The notes under the pieces are model-generated. The model ran no database searches. It had not been told where the DNA came from and was given only the letters and a program-made list of their open reading frames with translations. From NCBI RefSeq assembly GCF_001435315.1, contig NZ_AZGK01000007.1, positions 1 to 64,000 on the forward strand: a stretch of DNA of 64,000 nucleotides. The letters are read 5' to 3'. Positions 28,548 to 37,857 of the stretch are shown here, piece after piece. The DNA comes from Lentilactobacillus parabuchneri DSM 5707 = NBRC 107865 (GTDB taxonomy: Bacteria; Bacillota; Bacilli; Lactobacillales; Lactobacillaceae). A program made the translations under genes and the position numbers. Numbering within the stretch: position 1 is the stretch's first letter; each line of letters begins with the position of its first letter.

Positions 28548-30799
28548 GATCCATTCCCTTCGTCACCACTCAAAACGGTCTCAAAATGACCCACATTATG
28601 TCGATATACATATCTTACCATACCCTGATTTTGAGTATTAAACATCTTAATGTTGTGCTGTTTCAATAACGTCACGGTTTCTTCATTTGGATGATGATAA
28701 CGATTGTTTCGTCCAGCAGAAATCAAAGCAATTTTAGGATGCAGCTGACTGATAAATTTTGGATCGGACGACGTCTTACTGCCATGGTGTCCAACCTTGA
28801 GTACATCGGCAGTTAAATTGGGATGTCTGGCCAGTGTATCCAATTCTCCAGGGCGGTCCAGATCACCGGTAAACACCCAATTAAGGCCACCTTTACGCGT
28901 TGCTAAAACCATTGAATCGTGATTTTCACCCTTACCTGGCAAATAAGGATGATAAATGGTCGCCGGCAAGCCCGGAACACGCATTTCATCATTGACACAA
29001 ATTAACTTGGTTGATTGCTTGCGATTTGAAATTCGATTCATGAAGCCGGGATTCTTATCCATTCCTAAAGGAATCAAAATCCGCCGAACGTTCATTTCTT
29101 CAATGAATGCGGGTAAATCCCCGCAGTGGTCCGCGTCTTGATGACTGACACACATGTTGTCAATCCGTGAGACCCCAATACTTTTCAGATAGTTGATCGA
29201 TAACCGCTTTGCCTGATAATCCCGACTTTCCTTCTGCCAGGGCTGCGAATTGAAATGAACCTTTCCGCCAGTATCAATTATCGTGATGTTTTGATTAAAC
29301 GGTTCACGAATTAAGAAGCTGTCACCCTGACCAATGTCAAACATCGTCACTTCTCCATGTAACGGAAAGTGAATCACCATAAACGTCCCGACATACAGAC
29401 ATGCAAGCCCAAGCGCCACATATTTAACCGCTCGCCGGCTCACAATGACTAATAGAAATGTTAAGATGAGCATCATTAATACGATCCAAAAAGCCGGTTT
29501 CCCGAAGACGATCAGTCCGGGTAGCCCACTAATCCAATTCAAGCTGTCGTTAAATAGGTGCAGCAACCATTCCACTGGTGTGACCAGCCAGAGACTAAAC
29601 ATCCCAACAATAACGCCAAGTATGACCAAAGGAAATATTACTTTGCCGAATAGTGGTAAAACAATCAAATTGACCGCAACGCTTAAAAAATGCCATTCAT
29701 AAATATGAAATAACAAGATTGGAACTGTCAACAAATTCAATAAAATCGTCTGTTTAAAATACGTTAGCTTTTCGGATACAATCAATCCCAACGCCAATAA
29801 ATAGCTTAATTGAACACCCATCAAAAACATAGCTTCCGGTAAAATCATTAGGTTCAGCATCAATGACAAGCTCCAAATGTCGAGCTTGGATAAGTTAATC
29901 CTAAATAATCGGTTTAAAATTGCAATAATCGCCATCATGACCGCTCGCAGTAAGCCCGGTGAACCGCCCGAAAAAATAAAGTACCCACCCAAAAGCGTAA
30001 TGGAGATAACGGCCTTTTTAAACCGGGAAAGTTCTAATATTGCCAGTAGCTGATCAACAATTGTCAAAAAATAAGCAACGTGCATCCCCGAGATGCTAAA
30101 GACATGCAGTAGTCCCAACTGTTTAACGCCAGCCATCTCATCGAAAAAATGAGTTGGCCGATAACCACTGATCAACCCCGTTGCGTAAAGAGACAGCGTC
30201 TTGGGCAAGTGGTCACAATACTGATTAAACCGGCTGCGAAGCATATGAATCCGATCAATTAAAGACAAGTGGACGGGTGGCCCCATTATCGTCAAATTCT
30301 CTGCGATAAAGGCCTTTTGAATCTTTTGATGATGGTAATAACGATTCATATCAAATTGGTTAACGTTAGTCGTAGGCAAAAAATGATCCAGTTTCCCACT
30401 CATTTTTGCGTTAATCGGCTTAATACTGTGTTGCAAAAGTTCCTGTTGACCTTTGGACTTTAACCGACAATAAAACACGTATTTCTGCTGTTGTCCGTCT
30501 GGTCGACCAATAAAGCTTAAACTGGCCCCATTGACCTTAAGCGTATCCGGATACAGCTTAACTGTCCATGTCACCGGTGTCTCGGGTTGAAACTGGTGTT
30601 GATGCCTATCCAGTTGTAAATGAGTGATCAAACAAACGCCGGCAAAGAGGGTCCCAGCTACTAATGAACCCACAAGGATGGTCGGGTTTTTGACCAAGAT
30701 GATTCTAATAAACAAGACAGCAAGCAGCACAATGCCAATCAGACGATTGCCATAAAACACCACGCCGAGTCCCAACATCACCATCGCCGGGAAAATCAA
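28544..30799 (-). CDS. comEC: DNA internalization competence channel protein ComEC/Rec2
   Basis: A 751-residue polytopic protein forming the membrane channel for single-stranded DNA uptake. It has an N-terminal DUF4131 region, a competence domain with many helices (about 205-480, containing HVFSISGMHVAYF) and a C-terminal metallo-beta-lactamase domain with DIGQGDSF, HQDADHCGDL and GHHGSKTSSD. It appears full length, without frameshift. The start is uncertain: TTG at 30799 or an internal ATG, neither with a convincing ribosome binding site, so coupling with comEB 17 nt upstream is likely. Confidence 0.92.
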   Translation of the reverse strand: MIFPAMVMLGLGVVFYGNRLIGIVLLAVLFIRIILVKNPTILVGSLVAGTLFAGVCLITHLQLDRHQHQFQPETPVTWTVKLYPDTLKVNGASLSFIGRPDGQQQKYVFYCRLKSKGQQELLQHSIKPINAKMSGKLDHFLPTTNVNQFDMNRYYHHQKIQKAFIAENLTIMGPPVHLSLIDRIHMLRSRFNQYCDHLPKTLSLYATGLISGYRPTHFFDEMAGVKQLGLLHVFSISGMHVAYFLTIVDQLLAILELSRFKKAVISITLLGGYFIFSGGSPGLLRAVMMAIIAILNRLFRINLSKLDIWSLSLMLNLMILPEAMFLMGVQLSYLLALGLIVSEKLTYFKQTILLNLLTVPILLFHIYEWHFLSVAVNLIVLPLFGKVIFPLVILGVIVGMFSLWLVTPVEWLLHLFNDSLNWISGLPGLIVFGKPAFWIVLMMLILTFLLVIVSRRAVKYVALGLACLYVGTFMVIHFPLHGEVTMFDIGQGDSFLIREPFNQNITIIDTGGKVHFNSQPWQKESRDYQAKRLSINYLKSIGVSRIDNMCVSHQDADHCGDLPAFIEEMNVRRILIPLGMDKNPGFMNRISNRKQSTKLICVNDEMRVPGLPATIYHPYLPGKGENHDSMVLATRKGGLNWVFTGDLDRPGELDTLARHPNLTADVLKVGHHGSKTSSDPKFISQLHPKIALISAGRNNRYHHPNEETVTLLKQHNIKMFNTQNQGMVRYVYRHNVGHFETVLSGDEGNGS

Positions 30800-30816
30800 C
30801 CAGTTTTTTAAAATAA

Positions 30817-31293
30817 TTAGTCAGACAAATAGGATTGAAATGGCACTCTGTCCATGTCAGATTGAGTCAACTTAATTTTGTGGAGTTCAATATTCTTCAG
30901 TTGAATCAGCTTTTGTGCATAGTCGTTATTATGATAATTTCTGAGGTAATTAATTTTGGTAATTCCAGCCTGCAGCAACATTTTCGTACACTGAAGGCAC
31001 GGAAAATCCGTGACGTAAATTTCAGCATTATCCGTACTTTCGCCGAACTTGGCACATTGAAGAATTGCATTCATCTCGGCGTGAATCGTTCGGACGCAAT
31101 GGCCATCTTCCAAATAACAGCCAACATCAATACAATGGTCGTCACCTGCTACTGAACCGTTATAGCCTCCGGCAATGATTCGTTTATCGCGGACAATCAC
31201 TGCACCAACTGATAAACGCTCACATGTGCTTCTGGAGGCCAATAACACAGCCTGCATCATAAAATATTGGTCCCATTTTATTCGTTTATCCAT
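30817..31293 (-). CDS. comEB: ComE operon protein 2, dCMP deaminase family
   Basis: A 158-residue zinc-dependent deaminase converting dCMP to dUMP. The zinc motifs HAEMNAIL and PCLQC are intact. It lies between comEA and comEC as in Bacillus, although it is not required for DNA uptake there. I chose the second ATG (31293) because AAGGTGG is 7-8 nt upstream of it and nearly touches the first (31299). Confidence 0.92.
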   Translation of the reverse strand: MDKRIKWDQYFMMQAVLLASRSTCERLSVGAVIVRDKRIIAGGYNGSVAGDDHCIDVGCYLEDGHCVRTIHAEMNAILQCAKFGESTDNAEIYVTDFPCLQCTKMLLQAGITKINYLRNYHNNDYAQKLIQLKNIELHKIKLTQSDMDRVPFQSYLSD

Positions 31294-31344
31294 TTTCATT
31301 CCACCTTCTATGAATTAAATCATATCTCAATTTGTCGTTTTGAG

Positions 31345-32079
31345 CTACACACAAATTGAAGATTTAAGATTCGCAAAGGTTTTCTCACCAAATCCTGGGA
31401 CTTCTTTGAGTTCTTCAATATTTTTAAACTGTCCATGAGCTTGACGGTATGCAATAATTTGGTCTGCCTTTTTGTCACCAATACCTGAAAGTTCCTGCAG
31501 CTTGGTCTTATCAGCGGTGTTTAAATTAATCTGTTGGCCAGAATCTGCTGTTGCGGACGATGCCATTTCCGTCGCACCCGCATCGGTGGTTGAGTCGGCA
31601 GCATCGGCTGGTGTGGCTGCAGGAGTGGTTGTCGAGGTCACCGGCGACCCCTTTTCTCCTCTAATGGGAACGTAGATTACCTGTTGATCCGTTAATTTTT
31701 GCGCCAGGTTGATCTTTTTCTTGTCCGCTGATCGATTGTAGCCTCCAGCCAAATCAATGGCGTCTACCACCCGCATATTGGCGCTCACTTGGTAGACGCC
31801 GGGATTTTTAACTGCGCCTTTGACATCAACGTACATCTGTTGATTACTTCCAGAGGCCACCTGCTTGGGCTGCTCCGAAGTACATGCCGGCGTCGAAGTG
31901 GTCTCTGACGTCGTCGAGGAACTCGAAACGGCCATTTGTGCGTCTTCAGCCGTGTCTGCTTGGCCCCCATGATTCATCAGCATCCCACCGATTACAAACA
32001 TAAAAATAACGATTACGGCAACTAAGCCAATCAAAATTTGATAAAGATAGTCATCAATAAACTCACGTATCCTATTCAT
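31345..32079 (-). CDS. comEA: Competence DNA receptor ComEA
   Basis: A 244-residue membrane-anchored DNA-binding protein. One membrane helix (about residues 14-34) is followed by a Ser/Thr-rich linker and an SLBB domain (VDVKGAVKNPGVYQV). A second low-complexity linker of Ala/Thr/Asp leads to the C-terminal helix-hairpin-helix pair (INLNTADKTKLQELSGIG, VPGFGEKTFANL), which binds DNA. GGGAGG precedes the ATG. It is the first gene of comEA-comEB-comEC-holA. Confidence 0.94.
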   Translation of the reverse strand: MNRIREFIDDYLYQILIGLVAVIVIFMFVIGGMLMNHGGQADTAEDAQMAVSSSSTTSETTSTPACTSEQPKQVASGSNQQMYVDVKGAVKNPGVYQVSANMRVVDAIDLAGGYNRSADKKKINLAQKLTDQQVIYVPIRGEKGSPVTSTTTPAATPADAADSTTDAGATEMASSATADSGQQINLNTADKTKLQELSGIGDKKADQIIAYRQAHGQFKNIEELKEVPGFGEKTFANLKSSICV

Positions 32080-32109
32080 ACTGTGCCTCCCTTCTAAGAA
32101 TTAGATACG

Positions 32110-32136
32110 AAAAAAAGGATTAGAATCTCTAATCCC
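32110..32136 (-). terminator. Terminator of the PDZ protease gene
   Basis: On the minus strand GGATTAGA/TCTAATCC with a 3-nt loop is followed by seven T. Confidence 0.85.
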
Positions 32137-32144
32137 TTCAAAAT

Positions 32145-33188
32145 TTATTTATTTGATTGTTTTTCCAAAACAGAAACTGCCTGAGCGAAGGTCTTAATTG
32201 GAATCACCTTCATATTGGGGGCATATTTTTTGGCGGTTTCCTTCGCCAATTGATAGTTGGTCTTATGGCCTTCTTCATACTTCAACACAGATTTAGTTGG
32301 TTTGACATAGGGTGCCAAGAAGATTTTAGCCCCGTGTCTTTTAGCAGTAATGACCTTTTTATCAATCCCACCAATTTCGCCGACGTTACCAAGGCCGTCA
32401 ACGGTCCCTGTCCCGGCAACCTTCTGTCCGTGGCGCAAATCTTTATTGGTTAACTGACTGTAAATCTGCAGTGAGAACATCAATCCACCTGATGGGCCAC
32501 CGACTTGTCCCGGATTGACTTTGATCGGAATCCCCGGCTTAACTTCCACATCATCCGTTAAGGTAATGCCAATTCCGGCCCGGTGTTTGGAAATCATTCC
32601 AAGCGGTGCGGTGGCCTTTTTGATCTTACCATTGCGCTTGTACGTAACCGTTAATTTCTCGCCGTATTTTTGTTTCTTAACGTACTGAATAAAGCCGTTG
32701 GCGCTCTTGAACTTGTGGCCGTTTAACGCCACGACGACGTCACCGACTTGCAGCTTGTTCTTGAAATTGGACTGTTTCATCAAGCTCATAACGTAGATGC
32801 CGGCATACTTAATTCGGACCCGTTTGTGGGCATAATGATATGCCGTATAAATGGCACCGTTAATTGAACCGTCCATATAGATCTTTTGAACCTTCTCATA
32901 AGCCTTCATGTTTTGGCCGCCAGTGACGTCTTCTTCCGGCTCAATTGAGTAATATGGGCTCATCTTGGCGTACAGATAGGTAAAAGGGCGTGCCTGGGCA
33001 ATACTGACCGACATTAACATAAATTGGCCTTTTTGCTTGTCAGGGTGGTCCTTGATATTCACAATTTTGCTCAGATTCGAAGCGTCCCCGGGACCTTCAA
33101 TATAACTTGGTAACGGCCATAACGAGCCAACAGCCACGAAAAGGAAAATGGCAAACCAAATCAGATATTTTTTCGTGCTTTTTTTCAT
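32145..33188 (-). CDS. PDZ-domain Lon-type serine protease, SepM/YlbL family
   Basis: A 347-residue membrane-anchored protease. One N-terminal helix (about 9-25) is followed by a PDZ domain (about 120-205, KLQVGDVVVALNGHKF) and an S16 Lon-like protease domain with Ser in GGPSGGLMF and Lys in GIDKKVITA. In streptococci SepM processes a competence pheromone; in Bacillus YlbL has other roles. Its position directly upstream of comEA is conserved in Firmicutes and need not mean competence function. Both catalytic residues are present. Confidence 0.87.
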   Translation of the reverse strand: MKKSTKKYLIWFAIFLFVAVGSLWPLPSYIEGPGDASNLSKIVNIKDHPDKQKGQFMLMSVSIAQARPFTYLYAKMSPYYSIEPEEDVTGGQNMKAYEKVQKIYMDGSINGAIYTAYHYAHKRVRIKYAGIYVMSLMKQSNFKNKLQVGDVVVALNGHKFKSANGFIQYVKKQKYGEKLTVTYKRNGKIKKATAPLGMISKHRAGIGITLTDDVEVKPGIPIKVNPGQVGGPSGGLMFSLQIYSQLTNKDLRHGQKVAGTGTVDGLGNVGEIGGIDKKVITAKRHGAKIFLAPYVKPTKSVLKYEEGHKTNYQLAKETAKKYAPNMKVIPIKTFAQAVSVLEKQSNK

Positions 33189-33215
33189 CAGTTAACCACT
33201 CTCTCAACAATTATT

Positions 33216-33695
33216 TTATTTAGCATACTTGGCAGCAAGCGCTGCTGCAACTGATTTTGGGACGAATTTCGAAACATCGCCGTGGAACTTGGAGATTTCT
33301 TTGATCATGCTCGATGAAAGGTCCCGATAATTGGCCGCAGTCGGCAAAAAGACCGTCTGAATCCGGTCATCAAGCTTTTCGTTTAGCCCTGCAATCGACA
33401 TTTCGGTATCCAAATCCGCACTGCCGCGGACGCCGCGAACCAATACGGTTGCGCCCAGTTGTCGGGCGAGATTGACGGTTAATTCTTCAGAAGTGATCAC
33501 TTCGACGTTATCCAATTGCTGAAGTGCCGCTTTCGCAAAGGCCGCCCGTTCATCCGTGGTAAATAATGCGTGCTTATGGGTATTAATGCTGATTGCGACA
33601 TAAACCTGGTCAAAAATTCGAGAAGCCCGCTGAATCACGTCAACGTGTCCAAATGTAATTGGATCAAAACTTCCGGCATACAATGCTTTTGTCAT
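33216..33695 (-). CDS. coaD: Phosphopantetheine adenylyltransferase
   Basis: A 159-residue nucleotidyltransferase making dephospho-CoA from phosphopantetheine and ATP, the penultimate step of CoA synthesis. The nucleotidyltransferase motif is FDPITFGHVD near residue 10 (T/HxGH type), and the second motif ISSSMIKE-like segment reads DLSSSMIKEI. Its ATG overlaps the rsmD stop by 4 nt; the rsmD-coaD pair is widely conserved. Confidence 0.95.
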   Translation of the reverse strand: MTKALYAGSFDPITFGHVDVIQRASRIFDQVYVAISINTHKHALFTTDERAAFAKAALQQLDNVEVITSEELTVNLARQLGATVLVRGVRGSADLDTEMSIAGLNEKLDDRIQTVFLPTAANYRDLSSSMIKEISKFHGDVSKFVPKSVAAALAAKYAK

Positions 33696-34258
33696 TCGTC
33701 ATTCCCCATTTGAAAGTCATAGATTGTCAAATTCGTTAAACCATAATTTTTTTGCTTAATTGCCTTGAAGCCGGTCATGGTCTCGGGCAGTTCGGTGTGA
33801 TTATCTGTCTCACAAACGACGATCGCCTGTTCATTGAGAAGATCCAAGTCCCTTAACGAAGCTAAGGTTGCCACAATTTGTTGCAATTTGTAAGGTGGAT
33901 CCAAGAAAACCATATCGAACTTTTCATTTTGGGCAGAGAAATCCTTTAACACGGCTTCTGCACTGCCTTTAATCACATCAAATTGGTCTTGTGCGTGGAT
34001 TTTTTCAATGTTTTCCTTAATGGTTTTGATCGCCTGATATTGACGATCCACCAGTACGGCTTTGTCCATTCCTCGAGAAACCGCCTCAATTCCCACGGCA
34101 CCCGAACCGGCAAACAAATCCAAAAAGACGCCGCCGTGATAGTACGGCCCCGTCATGCTGAACAAAGATTCCTTTACTTTATCGGTTGTTGGCCGCGTTT
34201 TATCACTTTTAACCGGATTCAAGCGGATTCCACCATATTTTCCTGATACAATTCTCAT
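33692..34258 (-). CDS. rsmD: 16S rRNA (guanine966-N2)-methyltransferase
   Basis: A 188-residue SAM-dependent Rossmann-fold methyltransferase. SAM motif I is LDLFAGSGAVGIEA and the catalytic motif is LDPPY near residue 119. The N-terminal KSDKTRPTTDKVKESLF is a family signature. It modifies 16S rRNA during 30S assembly. It overlaps coaD by 4 nt and follows ylbG by 14 nt. Confidence 0.94.
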   Translation of the reverse strand: MRIVSGKYGGIRLNPVKSDKTRPTTDKVKESLFSMTGPYYHGGVFLDLFAGSGAVGIEAVSRGMDKAVLVDRQYQAIKTIKENIEKIHAQDQFDVIKGSAEAVLKDFSAQNEKFDMVFLDPPYKLQQIVATLASLRDLDLLNEQAIVVCETDNHTELPETMTGFKAIKQKNYGLTNLTIYDFQMGNDE

Positions 34259-34272
34259 GTGCTACCTCAACT

Positions 34273-34557
34273 TTAATAATCTTCATCAGCCGTGTCATCA
34301 TCGTCATCAAGGTCCTTCTTACCTTCAACCTCTTGGACAAGTTCATTTAAATGCGATGGCACGACTTGTTTGACATAATTTTGAGCGGACAACTTGTTCA
34401 TAATCTCCTCGCGATCAGCCTCGTTGACATAAAGCAAGGCATAGCGCATCCGCTTTGATACATAGTATAGTCTACCGTAAGACTTAAGGTTTCTAGAATG
34501 CCTAATCGAGTGCAAATAAACGATTAACCCGGTTGTTGGTTGAATGTCTAATGCCAT
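34273..34557 (-). CDS. DUF2129 / YlbG family protein
   Basis: A 94-residue small protein of the YlbG family. Function is not established; conserved position is beside rsmD and coaD. The core (GLIVYLHSIRHSRNLKSYG) is followed by a strongly acidic tail. I chose ATG 34557 with AAAGGAG about 8 nt upstream; a longer frame from 34587 would overlap ftsW. Cytoplasmic, no membrane helix. Confidence 0.85.
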   Translation of the reverse strand: MALDIQPTTGLIVYLHSIRHSRNLKSYGRLYYVSKRMRYALLYVNEADREEIMNKLSAQNYVKQVVPSHLNELVQEVEGKKDLDDDDDTADEDY

Positions 34558-34573
34558 ACGCACATCTCCTTTG

Positions 34574-35755
34574 TTATTGTCTGACAACTTTCAGTGCTTT
34601 TTTGGCAATTCGCTGGCGACTGCTGATGTTTAGCACAACCCCCAAGCAAAATGAAAGTGTTAAAATACTTGACCCACCGTAGCTGATGAATGGGAAGGTC
34701 ACCCCAGTGATTGGCAGAACTCCCAGGACACCACCCATATTAAAGAACGTTTGAATACTCATGTAAGTTGCGACACCATAGCAGATCAGGCTTTGGTATG
34801 GGCTGTTACTGCGAACCCCAATTTGAACGGTTCTCAAAATGATCACCGTTAATAATGCCAAGACCAAAAATGCCACAATTGCGCCCAACTCTTCAGTCAG
34901 AATTGACATGATGAAATCAGTGTTGGGTTCGGGGAGGTAACCTGTTTTTTGAACACTATTGCCAAGCCCCACTCCAAACAAACCGCCATTGCTAATTGCA
35001 TAATAGGAGTTCACAACTTGCTGTCCGGTTCCCTGGGCGTGACCGAAAGGATTTGTAAATGCAACGATCCGTTGCAGTTGATAGGACCCGGAAAAGCTAT
35101 CGGATTTTGCCATCGGAACCAGGATAAATTCAAATGCCAAAACAGCTGCAGCAAGACAACCATAAATGATCGAGAGTGCTCGCCTCCAAGAAAAGCCGCT
35201 GCAATTAAACAGGATGAATGCAATTGCCAGATTAATCGCAGCCCCACCGGAATCGGGTTGTTTGAGGATCAAGGCAATCAGGACAGCTGTAAAAAACAGT
35301 GGCCATTTCATCTGTTCCCACCAGTTGCGGACTGATAAGGTGATTTCCGGTTGCCCCTTGTCGATCGCGTCAGCTAACCAAATAATCAAAAAGAACTTCA
35401 CAAATTCGGCTGGCTGAATGTTAACTGGGCCCAGGTGAATCCACCCGGCTGCCCCGTTAATGGTCTTGCCAACTACCAATAGACCGATCAACACGACAAT
35501 AAAGAGGGCCAATAATGATTTTAAAAATTTGGGCTTCCGTAAATACTTCATGTTCATGGCAGCCATAACCAACACAATGATGACACTTAGAATCACAAAA
35601 ATCAGCTGCTTAATTAAATAACTAAGTGGACTACCACCGTTTTGAAGGCCAATGTTTGCACTGGCAGAATACACCATGACGATGCCAATGACAGACATGA
35701 TTAGATACGGCACAAAGATAACATAGTCCAGATTTTTTAAACGTTCTTTCCCCAT
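34574..35755 (-). CDS. ftsW: FtsW/RodA/SpoVE family peptidoglycan glycosyltransferase
   Basis: A 393-residue SEDS protein with about ten membrane helices. SEDS enzymes polymerise lipid II with a cognate class B PBP. Family signatures: AEFVKFFLIIWLAD, GGLFGVGLGNSVQK, and the C-terminal PITGVTFPFISYGGSS. I favour FtsW over RodA from the ylbG/rsmD neighbourhood, but sequence alone does not settle septal versus elongation role. ATG 35755 (MGKERLKNL) is preferred over the frame start at 35776. Confidence 0.85.
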   Translation of the reverse strand: MGKERLKNLDYVIFVPYLIMSVIGIVMVYSASANIGLQNGGSPLSYLIKQLIFVILSVIIVLVMAAMNMKYLRKPKFLKSLLALFIVVLIGLLVVGKTINGAAGWIHLGPVNIQPAEFVKFFLIIWLADAIDKGQPEITLSVRNWWEQMKWPLFFTAVLIALILKQPDSGGAAINLAIAFILFNCSGFSWRRALSIIYGCLAAAVLAFEFILVPMAKSDSFSGSYQLQRIVAFTNPFGHAQGTGQQVVNSYYAISNGGLFGVGLGNSVQKTGYLPEPNTDFIMSILTEELGAIVAFLVLALLTVIILRTVQIGVRSNSPYQSLICYGVATYMSIQTFFNMGGVLGVLPITGVTFPFISYGGSSILTLSFCLGVVLNISSRQRIAKKALKVVRQ

Positions 35756-35851
35756 TGGTCCAACTCCACTTTTCAATAATTATGTAGGTACATCGAACTA
35801 CATTATATCATAATTGAAAAAGGCAATATGAGTTGGAAAAATTCTTAAGAA

Positions 35852-35898
35852 AACAAAAAGAGGCTGAGTCAAAAACTTACGCTTTTGGCCCAGCCTCT
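35852..35898 (-). terminator. Terminator of typA (GGCTGAGTCAAAA-type)
   Basis: On the minus strand AGAGGCTGGGCCAAAA pairs with TTTTGACTCAGCCTCT and is followed by TTTTTG. Confidence 0.85.
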
Positions 35899-35919
35899 AA
35901 ATGATTAAATCAATTATTT

Positions 35920-37767
35920 TTAGTTATGACGCTTCTTTTTTGCTTCCTTCTCACGAGTGTTTGAGTTAAGAATCTTCTTTCTCAACCGTACGTTGTGAGG
36001 GGTTACTTCACACAATTCATCTTCATTCAAGAATTCAAGTGATTCTTCAAGTGAAAGATGAGTTGGTGTCTTAATCCGTGCCATGTCATCAGAACCGGCG
36101 GCCCGGACGTTAGTCAAGTTCTTACCCTTCGTGATGTTAACCGTAATATCATTCTCACGGTTATTTTCACCAACGATCATTCCTTCGTACACTTCAGTAC
36201 CTGGATCGATCAGTAATGTCCCACGGCTTTCAATACCCATCATTGCATAGGTAGTGGCTTTACCGGCGTTCATTGAAACAAGGGTTCCCTTGGTACGACC
36301 AGGATTCCAGCCCTTGATAACTGGCAAGTACTTTTCGAAAGTATGGTTCAAGATACCGTATCCACGAGTCAATGACAGGAATTCAGTTGAATAACCGATC
36401 AATCCACGTGATGGCGCCAAGAATGTCAGACGTGTCTGACCATTATCGGTCGTTTCCATGTTCTGCATGGTCCCTTTACGTTGTGAAAGGGTATCAATAA
36501 CTGAACCGGTATATTCATCTGGCGTATCGATTTGAACTGATTCAAATGGTTCGCACATCGTGCCATCAATTTCTCTGTAGATAACTTCTGGACGTGAAGC
36601 TTGTAATTCGTAACCTTCACGACGCAAAGTTTCAACCAGAATTGATAAATGTAATTCTCCACGTCCGGAAACAACCCATGCACCGGGTTGGTCCGTATCT
36701 TCAACTCGAAGTGAAACATCGGTATGAAGTTCATGCTTCAAACGATCTTCTAGTTGACGGGCAGTTACAAATTTACCATCTTGGCCAGCAAATGGTGACG
36801 TGTTGGTTGCAAATGTCATTTGTAGGGTTGGGGCATCAATTCTAAGAATTGGAAGTGGTTCCGGGTCCTTAGGATCAACAACGGTTTCACCAACGTTGAT
36901 ATCTTCCATACCTGAAACGGCGATCAAATCACCAGCCTTGGCGGAATCAATATCTTCCTTCTTCAAACCGAAGAATCCCATTAATTTGGTTACTCGGAAG
37001 TTCTGCTTTGAACCGTCAAGCTTCATAACAGTAACGCTGTCACCAACTTTGATGGTTCCACGGAAGATCCGGCCGACACCAATTCGACCAACGAAATCAT
37101 TATAATCAAGCATTGCAACTTGGAATTGTAATGGTTCGTCTGAGTTGTCGATTGGAGCTGGAATATCTTTGATAATGGTATCAAAGATTGGCTTCATTGT
37201 GTGCTCTTGCTTGCTGACATCAGGATCATAACTTGATGTTCCGTTCATTGCAGATGCATAAACAACTGGGAAATCAAGCTGTTCTTCATCGGCACCAAGT
37301 TCGATAAATAAGTCAAGAACTTCGTCAACAACTTCTTGAGGGCGGGCACCTTCACGGTCAACCTTGTTAATCACAACGATTGGTGTTAAGTGTTGTTCAA
37401 GCGCTTTTTTCAAAACAAAACGGGTTTGTGGCATGGTTCCTTCGAAGGCATCAACGACAAGTAAACACCCGTCAACCATTCGCATAATTCGTTCAACTTC
37501 ACCACCAAAGTCAGCATGTCCTGGGGTATCCAAGATGTTGATTTGTTTGTCGCCGTAACGAACGGCAGTGTTCTTCGAGAGAATGGTGATTCCTCGTTCT
37601 CTTTCAATAGCATTAGAGTCAAGTGCCCGATCCTCAATCTGTACATGTTGATCAAGCGTATCTGACTGCTTTAACATTTCGTTAACCAGGGTTGTCTTAC
37701 CGTGGTCAACGTGGGCAATAATGGCGATGTTACGAATGTCGTCGCGTGTTTTTAATTTAGTATCCAA
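35920..37767 (-). CDS. typA: Translational GTPase TypA/BipA
   Basis: A 615-residue EF-G-like GTPase that binds the ribosome and supports 50S assembly and stress growth. G1 AHVDHGKTT, effector region RGITI, G3 DTPGHADF and G4 NKVDR are intact; the EF-G domain III/V-like regions and the BipA-specific C-terminal domain follow. It is monocistronic with its own terminator. Length and motifs are normal. Confidence 0.96.
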   Translation of the reverse strand: MDTKLKTRDDIRNIAIIAHVDHGKTTLVNEMLKQSDTLDQHVQIEDRALDSNAIERERGITILSKNTAVRYGDKQINILDTPGHADFGGEVERIMRMVDGCLLVVDAFEGTMPQTRFVLKKALEQHLTPIVVINKVDREGARPQEVVDEVLDLFIELGADEEQLDFPVVYASAMNGTSSYDPDVSKQEHTMKPIFDTIIKDIPAPIDNSDEPLQFQVAMLDYNDFVGRIGVGRIFRGTIKVGDSVTVMKLDGSKQNFRVTKLMGFFGLKKEDIDSAKAGDLIAVSGMEDINVGETVVDPKDPEPLPILRIDAPTLQMTFATNTSPFAGQDGKFVTARQLEDRLKHELHTDVSLRVEDTDQPGAWVVSGRGELHLSILVETLRREGYELQASRPEVIYREIDGTMCEPFESVQIDTPDEYTGSVIDTLSQRKGTMQNMETTDNGQTRLTFLAPSRGLIGYSTEFLSLTRGYGILNHTFEKYLPVIKGWNPGRTKGTLVSMNAGKATTYAMMGIESRGTLLIDPGTEVYEGMIVGENNRENDITVNITKGKNLTNVRAAGSDDMARIKTPTHLSLEESLEFLNEDELCEVTPHNVRLRKKILNSNTREKEAKKKRHN

Positions 37768-37827
37768 GTCGTTTGCTTCCCTTCATTTAAATCAAACCGA
37801 ATGCTGCACACTTCATATTATTTGCAT

Positions 37828-37853
37828 AAAAAAACTGTGACAACCGTCACAGT
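37828..37853 (-). terminator. Terminator of the inositol-phosphatase family gene
   Basis: ACTGTGAC/GTCACAGT stem with a 4-nt loop followed by a T-run in the minus-strand reading, just after the stop codon. Confidence 0.9.
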
Positions 37854-37857
37854 CCGA

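Noticed and set aside
32080-32144. ComX/sigma-H-like box (TACGAA) upstream of comEA
   Set aside because: The match is on the strand opposite to comEA transcription and overlaps the terminator T-run of the protease gene, so it is probably coincidence.
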